DNA from: Komagataella phaffii GS115 | Taxonomy: Eukaryota; Ascomycota; Pichiomycetes; Pichiales; Pichiaceae | Length of the DNA stretch: 64,000 nt | Reading direction: 5' to 3' | Assembly (NCBI RefSeq): GCF_000027005.1 | Contig: NC_012963.1 | Coordinates: 930,001-994,000, forward strand | In this document: in pieces, positions 48,298 to 57,879 of the stretch | Layout of the letters: the number at the start of each line of letters is the position of its first letter | Numbering within the stretch: the stretch's first letter is position 1 | Made by a program: the position numbers and the translations under genes | Notes under the pieces: generated by a model | Database searches by the model: none | Told to the model about the DNA's origin: nothing | What the model saw: only the letters and a program-made list of their open reading frames with translations

Positions 48298-48459
48298 TTT
48301 CCATTTGTATTGATTAAATAAGCAACATTCGCTTTTTCTGGCTCCTAATATCTCCTCCTTCTCACCTCACCACCTCCGCTCTCCACTTCTACCCCCGAAT
48401 AAGCATCCAGTACGCCAACTTGGGGCTGTGTATTTCTTTTCAAAGCCTTTCAGACAACA

Positions 48460-49251
48460 ATGAAAGACTTTCAAGTCGAAATTAAGTTGGAAAATGATGA
48501 TTCAAGTCAGCCCTCCCAGAAATACCTTATGGAAACCGTGACCATTAAAGACTTGGAAAGTGGTCAATTGGATATAGACCTACTTTTATCACATATCTCC
48601 CTATTGAAGGAAAAACTGTCTCATTTACGGTACCAGATGGTTTCAAGTCTTAAACTGCTAGCCTCAGTTGACAGTAGTACCGGCCCAAGTGGGTTTTTCC
48701 AGACGGTCTCAACTCAGGTTTCAGACATAAAACGGGATATCGAAGAGTATCACCAAGAACTGCAAAAAGTTTTACCGGTGGTACGATTTTGCAAGATCAA
48801 AATGGGCCTGAGCCCCAATGATTCTGTGAAAGTCACGAAGCATGAGGTTAAAATCCAGTACCCCAATGGTTCTGGGGCTCTAGTCGGCTCTGTACCAGGG
48901 TCTAACGACAAACAAGATAGAAGGGTTCTACAGCAGAAAAAGACTGCTGTGAGGAAGCCAAGAAAAAATATTAAAAAGACTCCAAATATAAACCAATCAG
49001 GTCATACTCCTTCCAGTCTAGGCAATACTAACGGAAATGCTCAAACGCCAATGTACCAGATGAATTTACAGTCACAACAGTTACAACAACCTCCACAAAT
49101 CCAACAGCAGCTCCCACAACAGCCGCCTTTACAACAATCACAACAACAACACCCCCAAGCACAGCAACAACCACAACAAATTCAATATGAACAATACGCT
49201 CAGCAGGCCCAGCAAGATTACGGCTCTGCTAATCAGCCCATTCTACTGTGA
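48460..49251 (+). CDS. Glutamine-rich protein resembling Mediator tail subunit Med3/Pgd1
   Basis: 263 residues in three parts. The N-terminal part (about 35-125) is a helical coiled-coil segment (LLLSHISLLKEKLSHLRYQMVSS, then SDIKRDIEEYHQELQKVLPVV). The middle is a basic linker with KKTAVRKPRKNIKKTP. The C-terminal third is dominated by Gln and Pro (QQ repeats from about residue 195). Baker's yeast Med3 (Pgd1/Hrs1) has the same order: helical N-terminus with an L.LR pattern, a KKPRKPR basic linker and a poly-Gln tail. That shared layout is my reason for the call, but low-complexity tails can mislead. An alternative is another Q-rich transcription co-regulator. Start is the first ATG, preceded by a CT-rich leader. 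Confidence 0.55.
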   Translation: MKDFQVEIKLENDDSSQPSQKYLMETVTIKDLESGQLDIDLLLSHISLLKEKLSHLRYQMVSSLKLLASVDSSTGPSGFFQTVSTQVSDIKRDIEEYHQELQKVLPVVRFCKIKMGLSPNDSVKVTKHEVKIQYPNGSGALVGSVPGSNDKQDRRVLQQKKTAVRKPRKNIKKTPNINQSGHTPSSLGNTNGNAQTPMYQMNLQSQQLQQPPQIQQQLPQQPPLQQSQQQHPQAQQQPQQIQYEQYAQQAQQDYGSANQPILL

Positions 49252-49496
49252 TTGTTCCGTGCGAGTCTATAATAAGGAAGTAGTATGGAAAAACCATTTT
49301 ATTGTGATCCTCTCAATGTAAACAACGAGCTATTCATCTTAGCATTAGCACCATCAGACACTCTCTCTGCTGTTGTCTCGAACATCTCTTTTTGCTCCAT
49401 GGGTTGGTTCTCCTTGGGCCTCAACCCGAATCTCTGTTCAGTACCCTCGACTGTTTTAAGATCTACCGAGCTCCACCGTTTCATCTTTTTTCACTC

Positions 49497-51911
49497 ATGA
49501 ACCTCTTCAACCGCCGGATCCTAAGCCTCATTTCGGTTTTGGTCGTTGCCATTGCTTTTGAAAATGTCCCTTCTGATGAATTGTCCCTACCGGAGGCTTT
49601 TCAGAAGATCTCCGATCAATCGCTCTTGTGGGGTCCTTACAGATCTAACTTGTATGTCGGAATCAAACCAAAGATTCCCCATAGTTTCCTTTCAGGTCTC
49701 ATGTGGTTCAATGCTGACGATCCTGAAGGAATCGTAAAGCTGAGGCATTCTTGTGAACAGGACCCAGAGATTCAAAGTTTCGGTTGGGTAAAGTACGATG
49801 CAAGGGTTGGAGGAAGACACATCATCAAGGACAGAGGCTGTAAAGTGCTGATAAAATCTGACTTTGTTAAGACCAGTGATGGTAATTGGGCCCTGAAAAT
49901 TACTGGAGTGCCAAAGAAAGGACAGGAAAATGTCAAAACGTCTCTGATATTCTATGCTGGAACTGAGGAAGACCAGGATAACATGTTAATGTTTGCAGGC
50001 AATAAAGATGAATTTGGGAATGTTAACAATGATCTGACAAGATTGACTGGCGTCTCCAAAGTTTTGGGAGGCGCTTTTGAATTATTAGTCGAAGATGGTC
50101 CCTCCAACAGGTACCCGTCTGCTACTGTTTTGGCTGCCCCTGATTTAGATCCTTCTCTAACGCATCATTTATCTTTGCATGTCCCCGACGAACATTTGTG
50201 GCAGGCAAAAGAGGTGTTTATTTCATTACTTCAAGAATCTGTTGGAAAAATTAGAGAAGATCCCTCTTTGAATGTGAGTGAAATACCAGTTGATCAATTG
50301 ACAACCTTGAGGAATATTAACAATTTTGAAGGTAATTTACACTTCATTCAAAAGACATTTCAAGGTAAGTTTGAGTTGAACATTATTTTCAACTTAGAAG
50401 ATGCTCCTGAAAAACTTTCCTCTTCCAACATCGATTCTTATGTGGATAGAGCATTAACCCACTTTGATGAAAAATTCTCTTCTCAATTACAGTTTCAAGC
50501 CCCATTTCATACCAAAGAATATTTGAACTTTGGTAAGGAATTCTTATCAAATCTAGCAGGGGGAATCGGATACTTTTATGGTGAACAGTTAGTCGATAGG
50601 AATGCATTTGTTGACGACGACTCCTTTGACAATGTCAAACTTGTTGGGAAACCGGAAGGTCCGTCTGAGTTATTTACTTCCGTTCCAAGCAGACCATTTT
50701 TTCCTCGTGGATTCTATTGGGATGAAGGATTTCATCTTTTATCCATTTTGGATTATGACAGTGATCTGGCACTCGAAATTCTAAAAAGTTGGTTTGCATT
50801 GATAGATGACGACGGTTGGATTGCTAGGGAACAAATCTTGGGCCCTGAAGCCAGAAGTAGGGTACCGGCAGAGTTTCAAGTTCAAAATCCTAATATCGCC
50901 AACCCTCCTACATTAATGTTAGTCTTTGCTAAGCTACTAAATATGGCTCATGATTCTCCAAAGTCGGAAGACGATTTTGTCTCCATCCAGGATCTTTCCG
51001 AAAATATGGGCCATGTTCATTTAGACAATCCAGAAATACTAGTTGACTACGCAGAAGACATTTATCCTAGATTGAAAAAACACTTCGAATGGTTTGCCAC
51101 GACTCAAAAGGGAGAGACCTTGGGGCTCAGCAGAGAGTCCAAGTATCCCAACCAGCTTTACAGATGGATAGGAAGAACCAAAGATTTGTGCCTACCAAGT
51201 GGACTAGATGATTATCCAAGAGCATCAGAACCAGACTCCGGTGAACTCAACATTGATCTTCTTTCATGGATGGGGCTAATGTCTCGATCAATGAAGAGCA
51301 TTGCGAAGTTGTTGAATAAAGCCGACGATGTTCACTACTTTGAGACTATTGAACAGGGAGTGCTATATAACTTGGATCAGATCCATTGGTCTGAAGAAGA
51401 GAAGAGTTACTGCGACATAACGGTTGATGACGACGACAATGATGTTTTTGAATGTCATAAGGGATACGTGACTCTTCTACCGTTTGCTTTGAAACTTATT
51501 CCAGAAGATTCTGAACGGTTGATTCATGTATTACAAGATCTGAGAGATCCAGATATATGTTGGTCTCAATTCGGCATTCGATCTTTATCCAAATCGCACC
51601 CTCTTTTCCACAGTGGAGAAGACTACTGGAGGGGAAATATTTGGTTGAACATTAACTATCTAATCTTGGATGCTTTGAAACATTACGCAGAGTCTTCCGG
51701 TGCTCTTCCAGATGTAAAGGAAATGGCCAAGCCTATTTACAAAGAATTGCGAGAGATTCTAGTGACCAATGTTTACAATGAATTTAAAAGAACGGGCTAT
51801 GCCTGGGAACAGTACAATGAAGCAACCGGAAAGGGCCAAAGAACGAGACACTTCCTTGGTTGGACTTCCTTAGTCATCCCAATAATGAAGATGCCAGAGG
51901 AACTAGCATAA
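49497..51911 (+). CDS. CWH41: ER mannosyl-oligosaccharide glucosidase I (GH63)
   Basis: Removes the outermost alpha-1,2-glucose from the N-glycan precursor in the endoplasmic reticulum, the first trimming step. ATG at 49497 gives 804 residues (833 in baker's yeast) and a type II signal anchor at about 6-21 (RRILSLISVLVVAIAF). The open frame upstream starts only with TTG. GH63 features run throughout: SLLWGPYRSNLYVGIKPK near the start, SFGWVKYDARVGG, the catalytic-domain signature SRPFFPRGFYWDEGFHLL, DDDGWIAREQILGPEARSRVP, and the C-terminal EDYWRGNIWLNINYLIL and GYAWEQYNEATGKGQRTRHFLGWTSLV. Lies just before an AT-rich island. Confidence 0.95.
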   Translation: MNLFNRRILSLISVLVVAIAFENVPSDELSLPEAFQKISDQSLLWGPYRSNLYVGIKPKIPHSFLSGLMWFNADDPEGIVKLRHSCEQDPEIQSFGWVKYDARVGGRHIIKDRGCKVLIKSDFVKTSDGNWALKITGVPKKGQENVKTSLIFYAGTEEDQDNMLMFAGNKDEFGNVNNDLTRLTGVSKVLGGAFELLVEDGPSNRYPSATVLAAPDLDPSLTHHLSLHVPDEHLWQAKEVFISLLQESVGKIREDPSLNVSEIPVDQLTTLRNINNFEGNLHFIQKTFQGKFELNIIFNLEDAPEKLSSSNIDSYVDRALTHFDEKFSSQLQFQAPFHTKEYLNFGKEFLSNLAGGIGYFYGEQLVDRNAFVDDDSFDNVKLVGKPEGPSELFTSVPSRPFFPRGFYWDEGFHLLSILDYDSDLALEILKSWFALIDDDGWIAREQILGPEARSRVPAEFQVQNPNIANPPTLMLVFAKLLNMAHDSPKSEDDFVSIQDLSENMGHVHLDNPEILVDYAEDIYPRLKKHFEWFATTQKGETLGLSRESKYPNQLYRWIGRTKDLCLPSGLDDYPRASEPDSGELNIDLLSWMGLMSRSMKSIAKLLNKADDVHYFETIEQGVLYNLDQIHWSEEEKSYCDITVDDDDNDVFECHKGYVTLLPFALKLIPEDSERLIHVLQDLRDPDICWSQFGIRSLSKSHPLFHSGEDYWRGNIWLNINYLILDALKHYAESSGALPDVKEMAKPIYKELREILVTNVYNEFKRTGYAWEQYNEATGKGQRTRHFLGWTSLVIPIMKMPEELA

Positions 51912-52185
51912 GAGAAGGGAGAAACACATAGCGTAGCGGGAAAAGAATATTTCTGCACACATCCCACCAGATCAAAGTTAGAAGAATTTCTCCATGGACA
52001 ATTCATCATCATTTAGAACCAAAACAATGAGCTGTTTTTTATTCTTTTTAGATCATGAAAAGTGGAGAATAGAAGGCTAGACCTTCGCATAAAAGTTGAT
52101 GACTTTCTCAACTCAACCCCACATTGGTATAAAGAAAATTTGAGTTTTATCTCAAATTACAAAAATTTGAACCAAAACACATCAT
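51912..52185. other. AT-rich 3' flank of CWH41
   Basis: Gene-free start of the AT-rich island; A/T content rises quickly after about 52010. Nothing recognised. Confidence 0.4.
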
Positions 52186-52815
52186 CTAAATTCTGAACTT
52201 TTGGTAATCATCTTTTCTAAAGAAATAAGTACTAAAAATGAAATCCAAAGGTTCTCTTGACCACTTATCTTCTATTCTCCAGTCTATAGTTTTATTTATA
52301 CGCATGATATAGTTTTTGTTGTTTTCTATGAATAGAAAAGTACCGTCATTCAAATGTCTTGACTCAGTTATTTCATACATGCTTCCTGTTCACCTTCAGC
52401 TTTAAAATATGATAAGTATCCAAGTCTATTCTCTTTTCGTCTGATTGGTTATATAATCTCACTTTCTGTTCAACCTGATGATCATCAGGTGGATTTCTTG
52501 ATGATGTTGCTTCTTCTGGCGAATTGTTACTAATTTCAATGTCATGCATATATTCTTCCATAGACTCATATTCTCCTAGTGCATACTCTCTAGAATGCCA
52601 TATTTTTTGCTTTCAAAACTACATCTTTTTCGTTCCTTAATACAAAACAATATGGATTCATAGCTGTATCTAGATTGCATAGATAAAGTTTTATATCTTC
52701 TTTATTTTTGACTTTAACAAAACATAATCTGCAATAGCTATTGGTACCTGTGTCAGGACAGTAAAAAAAATTCTACATCTGGTATTTCTTTATTCACTAG
52801 GAACATTAAATACAT
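52186..52815 (-). pseudogene. Decayed AT-rich gene of unknown origin, broken over three or more frames
   Basis: On the minus strand, four abutting open segments read as parts of one protein. The first is from ATG 52815 to an A8 run at 52763-52770 (minus-strand T8). The second is about 50 codons with Cys pairs (YCPDTGTN.YCRLC), to a T6 run at 52603-52608. The third runs through WHSREYALGEYESMEE to 52373. The fourth is from 52380 to a stop at 52186 (ending YFFRKDDYQKFRI). Each switch needs a one-base shift, and two coincide with homopolymers. Composition is far more AT-rich than the neighbours (18 and 13 G+C in the 60-base lines at 52321 and 52681, counted by eye). I do not recognise a family. 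Transfer from an AT-rich cytoplasmic linear plasmid or another foreign element is possible. Confidence 0.5.
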
Positions 52816-53001
52816 CTTAATCTAGTCTACTTGCCTTGACCTTAGCATATACCTCCAAATTAAATTATTTGCACCCTTACACCATAAACAAACCCTATAG
52901 ACAATCACATGACAAATATTATTCCACCTCTCTCGCGATGTTTCCCTCTTTAGTGGAAAAAAAATTGAAAATTGGACTCGGTTTCACCTACTAGCTTCAA
53001 A

Positions 53002-53873
53002 ATGGTATGTATTCAAGCACTAAGATGAACGGTAGAGAAATACTGAAAGTTGCTCCTCTGATAGATCTCATTGTTTTGCAAACTTTTGGTAATTTTGCCG
53101 AAGAAAATGAGTTGAAAACAAACCCAGTACTAACAAGAATATAGTCTCTCCCATCCGCTACCGCTAACGCTGCAGTTACCAACCAATTGTTAGAGCTTCC
53201 AGACACCAACCTGGTTGCCCCAGCTGTCACTGAGGTGTCCGAGAAGGCTGCCCAATGGCCAGCTAACGTCAGATTGCAAAGACAAAAGAAAATCTTGTAC
53301 CAGAGACTTAAGGTCCCTCCAGCTATCGCTCAATTCACCAACACTTTGGACAGAAACACTGCTGCTCAAACTTTCAAGTTGTTCAACAAGTACAGACCTG
53401 AGACTTACGAACAGAAGCAGGAGAGACTCACCAGAGAGGCTGCTGCCATCGCTGATGGTAAGAAGAAGGAGGATGTTTCTTCCAAGCCTTACGTTGTCAA
53501 GTTCGGTTTGAACCACGTTGTTGCTCTGATTGAGAACAAGAAGCCAAAGTTGGTTTTGATTGCTCACGATGTTGATCCTATTGAACTCGTCGTTTTCTTG
53601 CCTGCTCTGTGCAGAAAGATGGGTGTTCCATACGCTATTGTGAAGGGTAAGGCCAGATTAGGTACCTTGATCCACAGAAGCACCGCTACTGTTGCTGCTC
53701 TGGTCGATGTCAAGCCAGAAGACGAGGCTGAATTGGCCCAATTGGTTTCTGCCATCAACAAGAACTTCACCGAGAAGTACGAGGAATCCAGAAAGAAGTG
53801 GGGTGGAGGTATCTTGAGTGCTGAGTCCCAGGCTAAGGCTGCTGCCAAGGCCAAGATCTTGGAGGAGAAATAA
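53002..53873 (+). CDS. RPL8: 60S ribosomal protein eL8 (L7a), spliced
   Basis: Large-subunit protein near the 5.8S/25S rRNA core. Exon 1 is only the ATG (53002-53004). The intron is 53005-53144 (140 bases; GTATGT donor, TACTAAC at 53128-53134, ATAG acceptor). Exon 2 is 53145-53873, for 243 residues in all. From about residue 40 the match to eL8 is close: [97 protein letters not shown], and the C-terminal KKWGGGILS. Residues 1-38 are not the usual basic tail but neutral to acidic ([21 protein letters not shown]). Codon bias is extreme, as in other ribosomal protein genes. Confidence 0.93.
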
Positions 53874-54054
53874 TCATGATACTTTTAACCTTCTACATAG
53901 TTTTTGTATAAAAGTAATTTCATGAGATACTACTAGTGAAAAATTTCGGAGAATAAATAATGGACTTGACATATATTCATATATATGAGCTGGTTCTGGT
54001 TTCCTTGAGGGGCTGAATATGGTGGATGGTGATACAAATTTTGGTCTAGGACGT
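53874..54054. other. Convergent 3' flank between RPL8 and QCR6
   Basis: A 181-base spacer with AT-rich 3'-end signals, including TATATTCATATATATG near 53970, for RPL8 and QCR6. No gene seen. Confidence 0.4.
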
Positions 54055-54564
54055 TTATTTGAGCTTGTAGAATAATTGAGGAGCAGCACAGTCGTTGATA
54101 CAGTGCTCCAAATGGAAGAATTCCTCCACACAATCTTCTTTGTAATCCTTCTCATCGTAGCCGTCTTCCTCCTGTTCTTTGGTGACTCTCTCGATACATT
54201 CGTGCAAATGGTGAAGATATGGCTTACACTTTGGTGTCTCTTGACATTGTTTTTTCAGGACTTCTAATTGGTCTTCTTCTTCCTCTTCGTCTTCGTCATC
54301 TTCGTCTTCGTCTTCTTCTTCGTCATCTCCTTCTTCTTCTTCTTCTTTTTCCTCATCTTCGTCTCCTCCCTCTGCATTCTGTTCATCAAGGCCGGCATTA
54401 GCTCTCTTAGCTGCGTTGTCAGCTTTGTTATCTTCTGCTATTTTGGCTTGAGGTTCAGAGCCAGAGTCTATAGCAGTGTCGTCCACCTGGTCCTCAACAT
54501 CAGGATCTTCGGCTGTAGCGTAGGCGGGAGCCAAAATGTCAATCAATTCACGGAAAAATGCCAT
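54055..54564 (-). CDS. QCR6: Cytochrome bc1 complex hinge protein, subunit 6
   Basis: The acidic hinge subunit of respiratory complex III on the intermembrane-space side, helping cytochrome c1 dock cytochrome c. The 169 residues begin with a short hydrophobic leader (MAFFRELIDILAP), then an Asp/Glu tract of about 35 residues with very few other residues (around 67-98). The conserved hinge domain follows: CQETPKCKPYLHHLHECIERV and the paired Cys in EDCVEEFFHLEHCINDCAAP, which form the twin disulfides of the family. The acidic run is longer than in many species. The promoter has a CCAAT box about 95 bases upstream, like ATP7. Confidence 0.95.
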   Translation of the reverse strand: MAFFRELIDILAPAYATAEDPDVEDQVDDTAIDSGSEPQAKIAEDNKADNAAKRANAGLDEQNAEGGDEDEEKEEEEEGDDEEEDEDEDDEDEEEEEDQLEVLKKQCQETPKCKPYLHHLHECIERVTKEQEEDGYDEKDYKEDCVEEFFHLEHCINDCAAPQLFYKLK

Positions 54565-55314
54565 CTTGAAAGTCTATGTACAAACTGTTGCAATAGTAGT
54601 TAAAGAATTCAGCTAAAGAAAACTGTTGTAGAGCGACTATTATAAAATCCAACTTTTGATTGGCCAAAAAAGCGAGATCCTAGTTAGGTAATGCGCATCT
54701 TATGGATTTAAGGGTGGCAGAGAATTATATAGTGGACGCGACGAGCGGTGAGCGCATCTTGCTAATATGCGGGATTGGTTGCTATTTGCAAAGTGTGATG
54801 GGGTGGGGATGCTTAATCTGTGATAAGACCGGGCAATTAGGGCTCACCACTTTGGAAATCACTTGCTCTTTGCTGGTTGCTCGTATATTAAGCGTACTGT
54901 CCGGCAGCTATTTTTTCAATTGGCCTTGGTACCTCTCCACAGCTACCCCTAGTTCGGTTCACTTGACTTGCTACGTCCTAACACCTGCCTTCCTCACCTA
55001 GCTAGGCAGCGCGTTCGCCAGCGCATTCAGAGTCCGCACATTACCCTCGCGAAGGCAGAAGATTAGATCGTTCCTAGGAGGAGGGAGGGCAGAAAGAAAG
55101 TCTGTTCAAATTCGCGTGGACACGCCCTTTCCACACGACTTGTATATATACAGCGGAACACTACCCTCTTGTTAAGATAAGATATCACCCGAATTCATCG
55201 ATTGAGTATCAAAAGGAACAGCAATTTGCAGCACGTTTTCACAGCAGATATTTGAAGTACCAGGAAAAATACCAAGTTGTCATTTTACTAAATTTCAATC
55301 AGTTTTCACACATC
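54565..55314. other. Divergent promoter region of QCR6 and the two-RRM gene
   Basis: A 750-base region. On the left are the QCR6 promoter with TATA-like TTTATAAT (minus, near 54641-54648) and a CCAAT box. The middle holds a plus-strand ORF from 54702 (99 codons) that I regard as chance. On the right is a strong TATA box (TATATATA, near 55143-55150) about 170 bases before the ATG of the RRM gene, giving a long 5' leader. No RNA gene recognised. Confidence 0.5.
54657..54665 (-). promoter_or_regulatory. CCAAT (HAP2/3/4/5-type) box upstream of QCR6
   Basis: GGCCAATCA on the minus strand, the same sense as QCR6, about 95 bases before the start codon. Together with the flanking bases it shares TTGGCCAATCA with the ATP7 promoter. 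Confidence 0.55.
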
Positions 55315-56358
55315 ATGTCGGAAGAAGAACAACAACAAACAAACGAGAAGGTCATCGACCTTGAAAAGAGAATGTTTGTCGGAAACATCGATTATGACAC
55401 CACCGAAGAAGAGCTCAGGGAGTTGATTACGGGCTTCGACATCGAAGGCATTGAGATTCCCAAGAGGTTTTCTAGGCGAGTGGGAAAGTTGACTGGACGC
55501 GGTTTTGCCTTTGTGACATTTGCCTCTAGCGAGGAAACTGCAAAGGCAATCACCGAGTTCGAAGGCAAAAATTTGAAAGGGAGAGACATCTACTGTAAAT
55601 CTGCCAAACTCAAGTCAACTGAAGAGAAGACTAAGAAGAAGAAAGCCAACAAAAAGAAGACTTCCGCTGCTAAGAACAATGATGGAACCACCGAAGGTGT
55701 TACTAATACTGCAGTGGATGGGACTGAGGAGTCCCAAGCTGATGTCAGTAGCAATGCCGACTCCGCTTCCGATTCTGTTGCTGATTCGAAAGACAAAGAG
55801 AACAGCGCTCCCAATGGCGGCAAGAAGAAGAAGCCTTACAGTAAGAAGAAACAAAATCCACATAAAGTTCCCCTTGAACAGGGTACGCCTTCAGAGACTT
55901 CGATCTTCATCCGTAATTTGCACCAGGAGGTTGTCACTTCCGAACTGACGGAGTTCCTTTCTGAGTATGACCCTCAATGGGTTTCGATCCCCAGAAGGAA
56001 TATACCCCGTCATGTTGTTCAAAAACTGAGGAAAGAGAACATTCCGATCAGGTCGCGTGGTATGGCATTTGTGAGATTTGCCGACCACGAAACGCAACAA
56101 CGCGCTCTCAAGGAATTGAACGGTAAGGAAATTAAGGGCAAACCAATTAGCATCGATATTGCCATTGATTCCTTCGTGAAGGAGGAACCTAAAGAATCTA
56201 GCGTCAAAGATGGTGCTGACGTTTCCATCGTTACTGATGGAGCTCAGCCGCAGGATGAGGGAGAAGAGGGCAAGGTAGAGGAGGAAGTAAAGTCCGAGCC
56301 GCTCAAACCATTGGAGTCAACCACCATTGCTCCAGAAGTGCAAACTACTACAGTGTGA
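55315..56358 (+). CDS. Two-RRM RNA-binding protein, Sbp1/Rnp1-like
   Basis: ATG at 55315 gives 347 residues; the open frame upstream has no ATG. RRM1 (about 22-100) has RMFVGNIDYDTTEEEL and LTGRGFAFVTFAS. RRM2 (about 203-290) has TSIFIRNLHQEV and RSRGMAFVRFADHETQQRAL. A Lys-rich, Ser/Asp-rich linker (EEKTKKKKANKKK, later GGKKKKPYSKKKQ) joins them. The C-terminal tail is acidic with repeated Val/Glu/Lys. Baker's yeast Sbp1 has the same RRM-linker-RRM plan and a KIPL/KVPL motif before RRM2, but its linker is Arg-Gly-Gly rich, unlike this one. I therefore give no symbol. A nucleolar or translation-control role is likely but inferred. The long leader and strong TATA suggest good expression. Confidence 0.75.
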   Translation: MSEEEQQQTNEKVIDLEKRMFVGNIDYDTTEEELRELITGFDIEGIEIPKRFSRRVGKLTGRGFAFVTFASSEETAKAITEFEGKNLKGRDIYCKSAKLKSTEEKTKKKKANKKKTSAAKNNDGTTEGVTNTAVDGTEESQADVSSNADSASDSVADSKDKENSAPNGGKKKKPYSKKKQNPHKVPLEQGTPSETSIFIRNLHQEVVTSELTEFLSEYDPQWVSIPRRNIPRHVVQKLRKENIPIRSRGMAFVRFADHETQQRALKELNGKEIKGKPISIDIAIDSFVKEEPKESSVKDGADVSIVTDGAQPQDEGEEGKVEEEVKSEPLKPLESTTIAPEVQTTTV

Positions 56359-56634
56359 TTTTCCAAACCGTTTCGAGTTGCTGAACTCTGTCATTATAAT
56401 CTATAGGTTTTGCTTGCAACTAGTTGGCGTAATAATGTATCATCATTCCATATTTATTTGTTCAAGACTTCTGTACCCCCGTCGCGAGCCCTAGCCCTGT
56501 ACACGTGATGGATATTATACTGGGCTCGCGACCCACGAATACACCTCTACACCAACCTCAAAGAGTGGAACCTTCCATCTTAGGTGAAAAATTCGTTAGA
56601 CTAAAGGAAATTCTATACATTTCAACAGGACAAA

Positions 56635-57459
56635 ATGGGTATGTAAACCACCAACCACTAAACATCCAGAGGTCAAGTACTAACGTCATTGTTTATAGGT
56701 AGAGTTATTCGTGCTCAGAGAAAGGGTGCTGGTTCTATCTTCACCGCTCACACCCGTTTAAGAAAGGGAGCCGCTAAGCTCAGAGCTTTGGACTCTTCTG
56801 AACGTGAGGGACAAATCCGTGGGTATGTTAAGCAGATCATCCATGACCCTGGTAGAGGTGCTCCTTTGGCCAAGGTTATCTTCCGTGACCCAACCAAGAA
56901 GGGTTTGCGTGAGGAGACTTTCATTGCCAATGAGGGTTTGTACACTGGTCAATTCATCTATGCTGGTAAGGATGCTTCTTTGAATGTTGGTAACATCCTG
57001 CCTTTGGGAGCCCTTCCAGAAGGTACTATTATCTCCAATGTTGAGGCCAAGCCAGGTGACAAGGGTACCATCGGTAGAACTTCCGGAAACTACGTTATCG
57101 TCATTGGACACAACGTTGAGGAGAACAAGACCAGAGTTAAGTTGCCTTCCGGTGCTAAGAAGATCATTTCTTCCAACTCCAGAGGTGTCATTGGTGTTGT
57201 TGCCGGTGGAGGAAGAATCGACAAGCCATTGTTGAAGGCTGGTAGAGCTTTCCACAAGTACAGAGTTAAGAGAAACTCTTGGCCAAGAACCAGAGGTGTT
57301 GCCATGAACCCAGTTGACCACCCTCACGGTGGTGGTAACCATCAACATATTGGTAAGGCCTCCACCATCTCCAGAAATGCTGTTGCTGGTCAAAAGGTTG
57401 GTTTGATTGCCGCCAGAAGAACCGGTTTGTTGCGTGGTACACAGAAGACTCAGGACTAG
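56635..57459 (+). CDS. RPL2: 60S ribosomal protein uL2, spliced
   Basis: Peptidyl-transferase-centre protein of the large subunit. Exon 1 is ATG plus G (56635-56638). The intron is 56639-56698 (60 bases; GTATGT donor, TACTAAC at 56678-56684, TATAG acceptor). Exon 2 is 56699-57459, for 254 residues, exactly the yeast length, starting [14 protein letters not shown]. The hallmark [21 protein letters not shown] near residue 207-227 holds the conserved His subject to hydroxylation. In [11 protein letters not shown] the first Leu is encoded by CTG and is conserved in baker's yeast uL2, confirming CTG means Leu here. Codon use is extremely biased. Three kilobases from RPL8, in the same direction. 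Confidence 0.97.
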
Positions 57460-57879
57460 GTACTTTTATAGTTATCAAGGTTAAATTTTGGGTAATACTC
57501 TTGTAGCTTTTCGTAGAGCTCACTGTCACCTCCTAGTTTTCAGCCTAACCTTTCTCAGCCCTGACGGGTGTTACTCCCTTCGGGCTTGCGCTCCCTTCTA
57601 ACCCCGTAGAGCTTGCTTGCCTTTTTAAGCCGTTTTAGTCTTCACACCTACTTATGACATATCTTTGCTGAAAAGCTTCCCTTTAGTTGAGGTTATCCAA
57701 GCTAGAGCTTTTAACTCCCTCCAGTTTTCTTGCCCGCCAACAGGACCGTCATTCCTTGCCACAGCGTTCCTTGAAGCTTTTTCCCTGTGAAGACTCAATT
57801 ACCAGGTGGACTCAATTTTTTCAACAGTTCGAAGATTAGAAGATATTTTCTTTCCGTTAAGAAGTCGTCTTTCCTTCGT
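57460..57879. other. Intergenic region between RPL2 and the ABC transporter
   Basis: A 420-base region. Left side is the RPL2 3' flank; the middle has a CCTTCGGGCTTGCGCTCCC patch that forms partial inverted pairing but no tRNA. The right end is the transporter promoter. No ORF of interest. Confidence 0.4.

Noticed and set aside
53190..53567. 125-codon ORF antisense to RPL8
   Set aside because: Same codon-bias artefact as opposite RPL2; the sense gene is certain.
54702..55001. 99-codon ORF between QCR6 and the RRM gene
   Set aside because: Starts with ATG but is rich in Cys, Trp and Ser, has no domain, and lies in the promoter region. Chance is more likely.
56758..57393. 211-codon ORF antisense to RPL2
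   Set aside because: Mirror of extreme codon bias in a highly expressed gene. No start context, no promoter, Ser/Thr/Asn-rich composition typical of reversed codons.
57560..57620. GC-rich patch downstream of RPL2 as a possible RNA gene
   Set aside because: Partial inverted pairing only, with no A/B boxes or snoRNA motifs.
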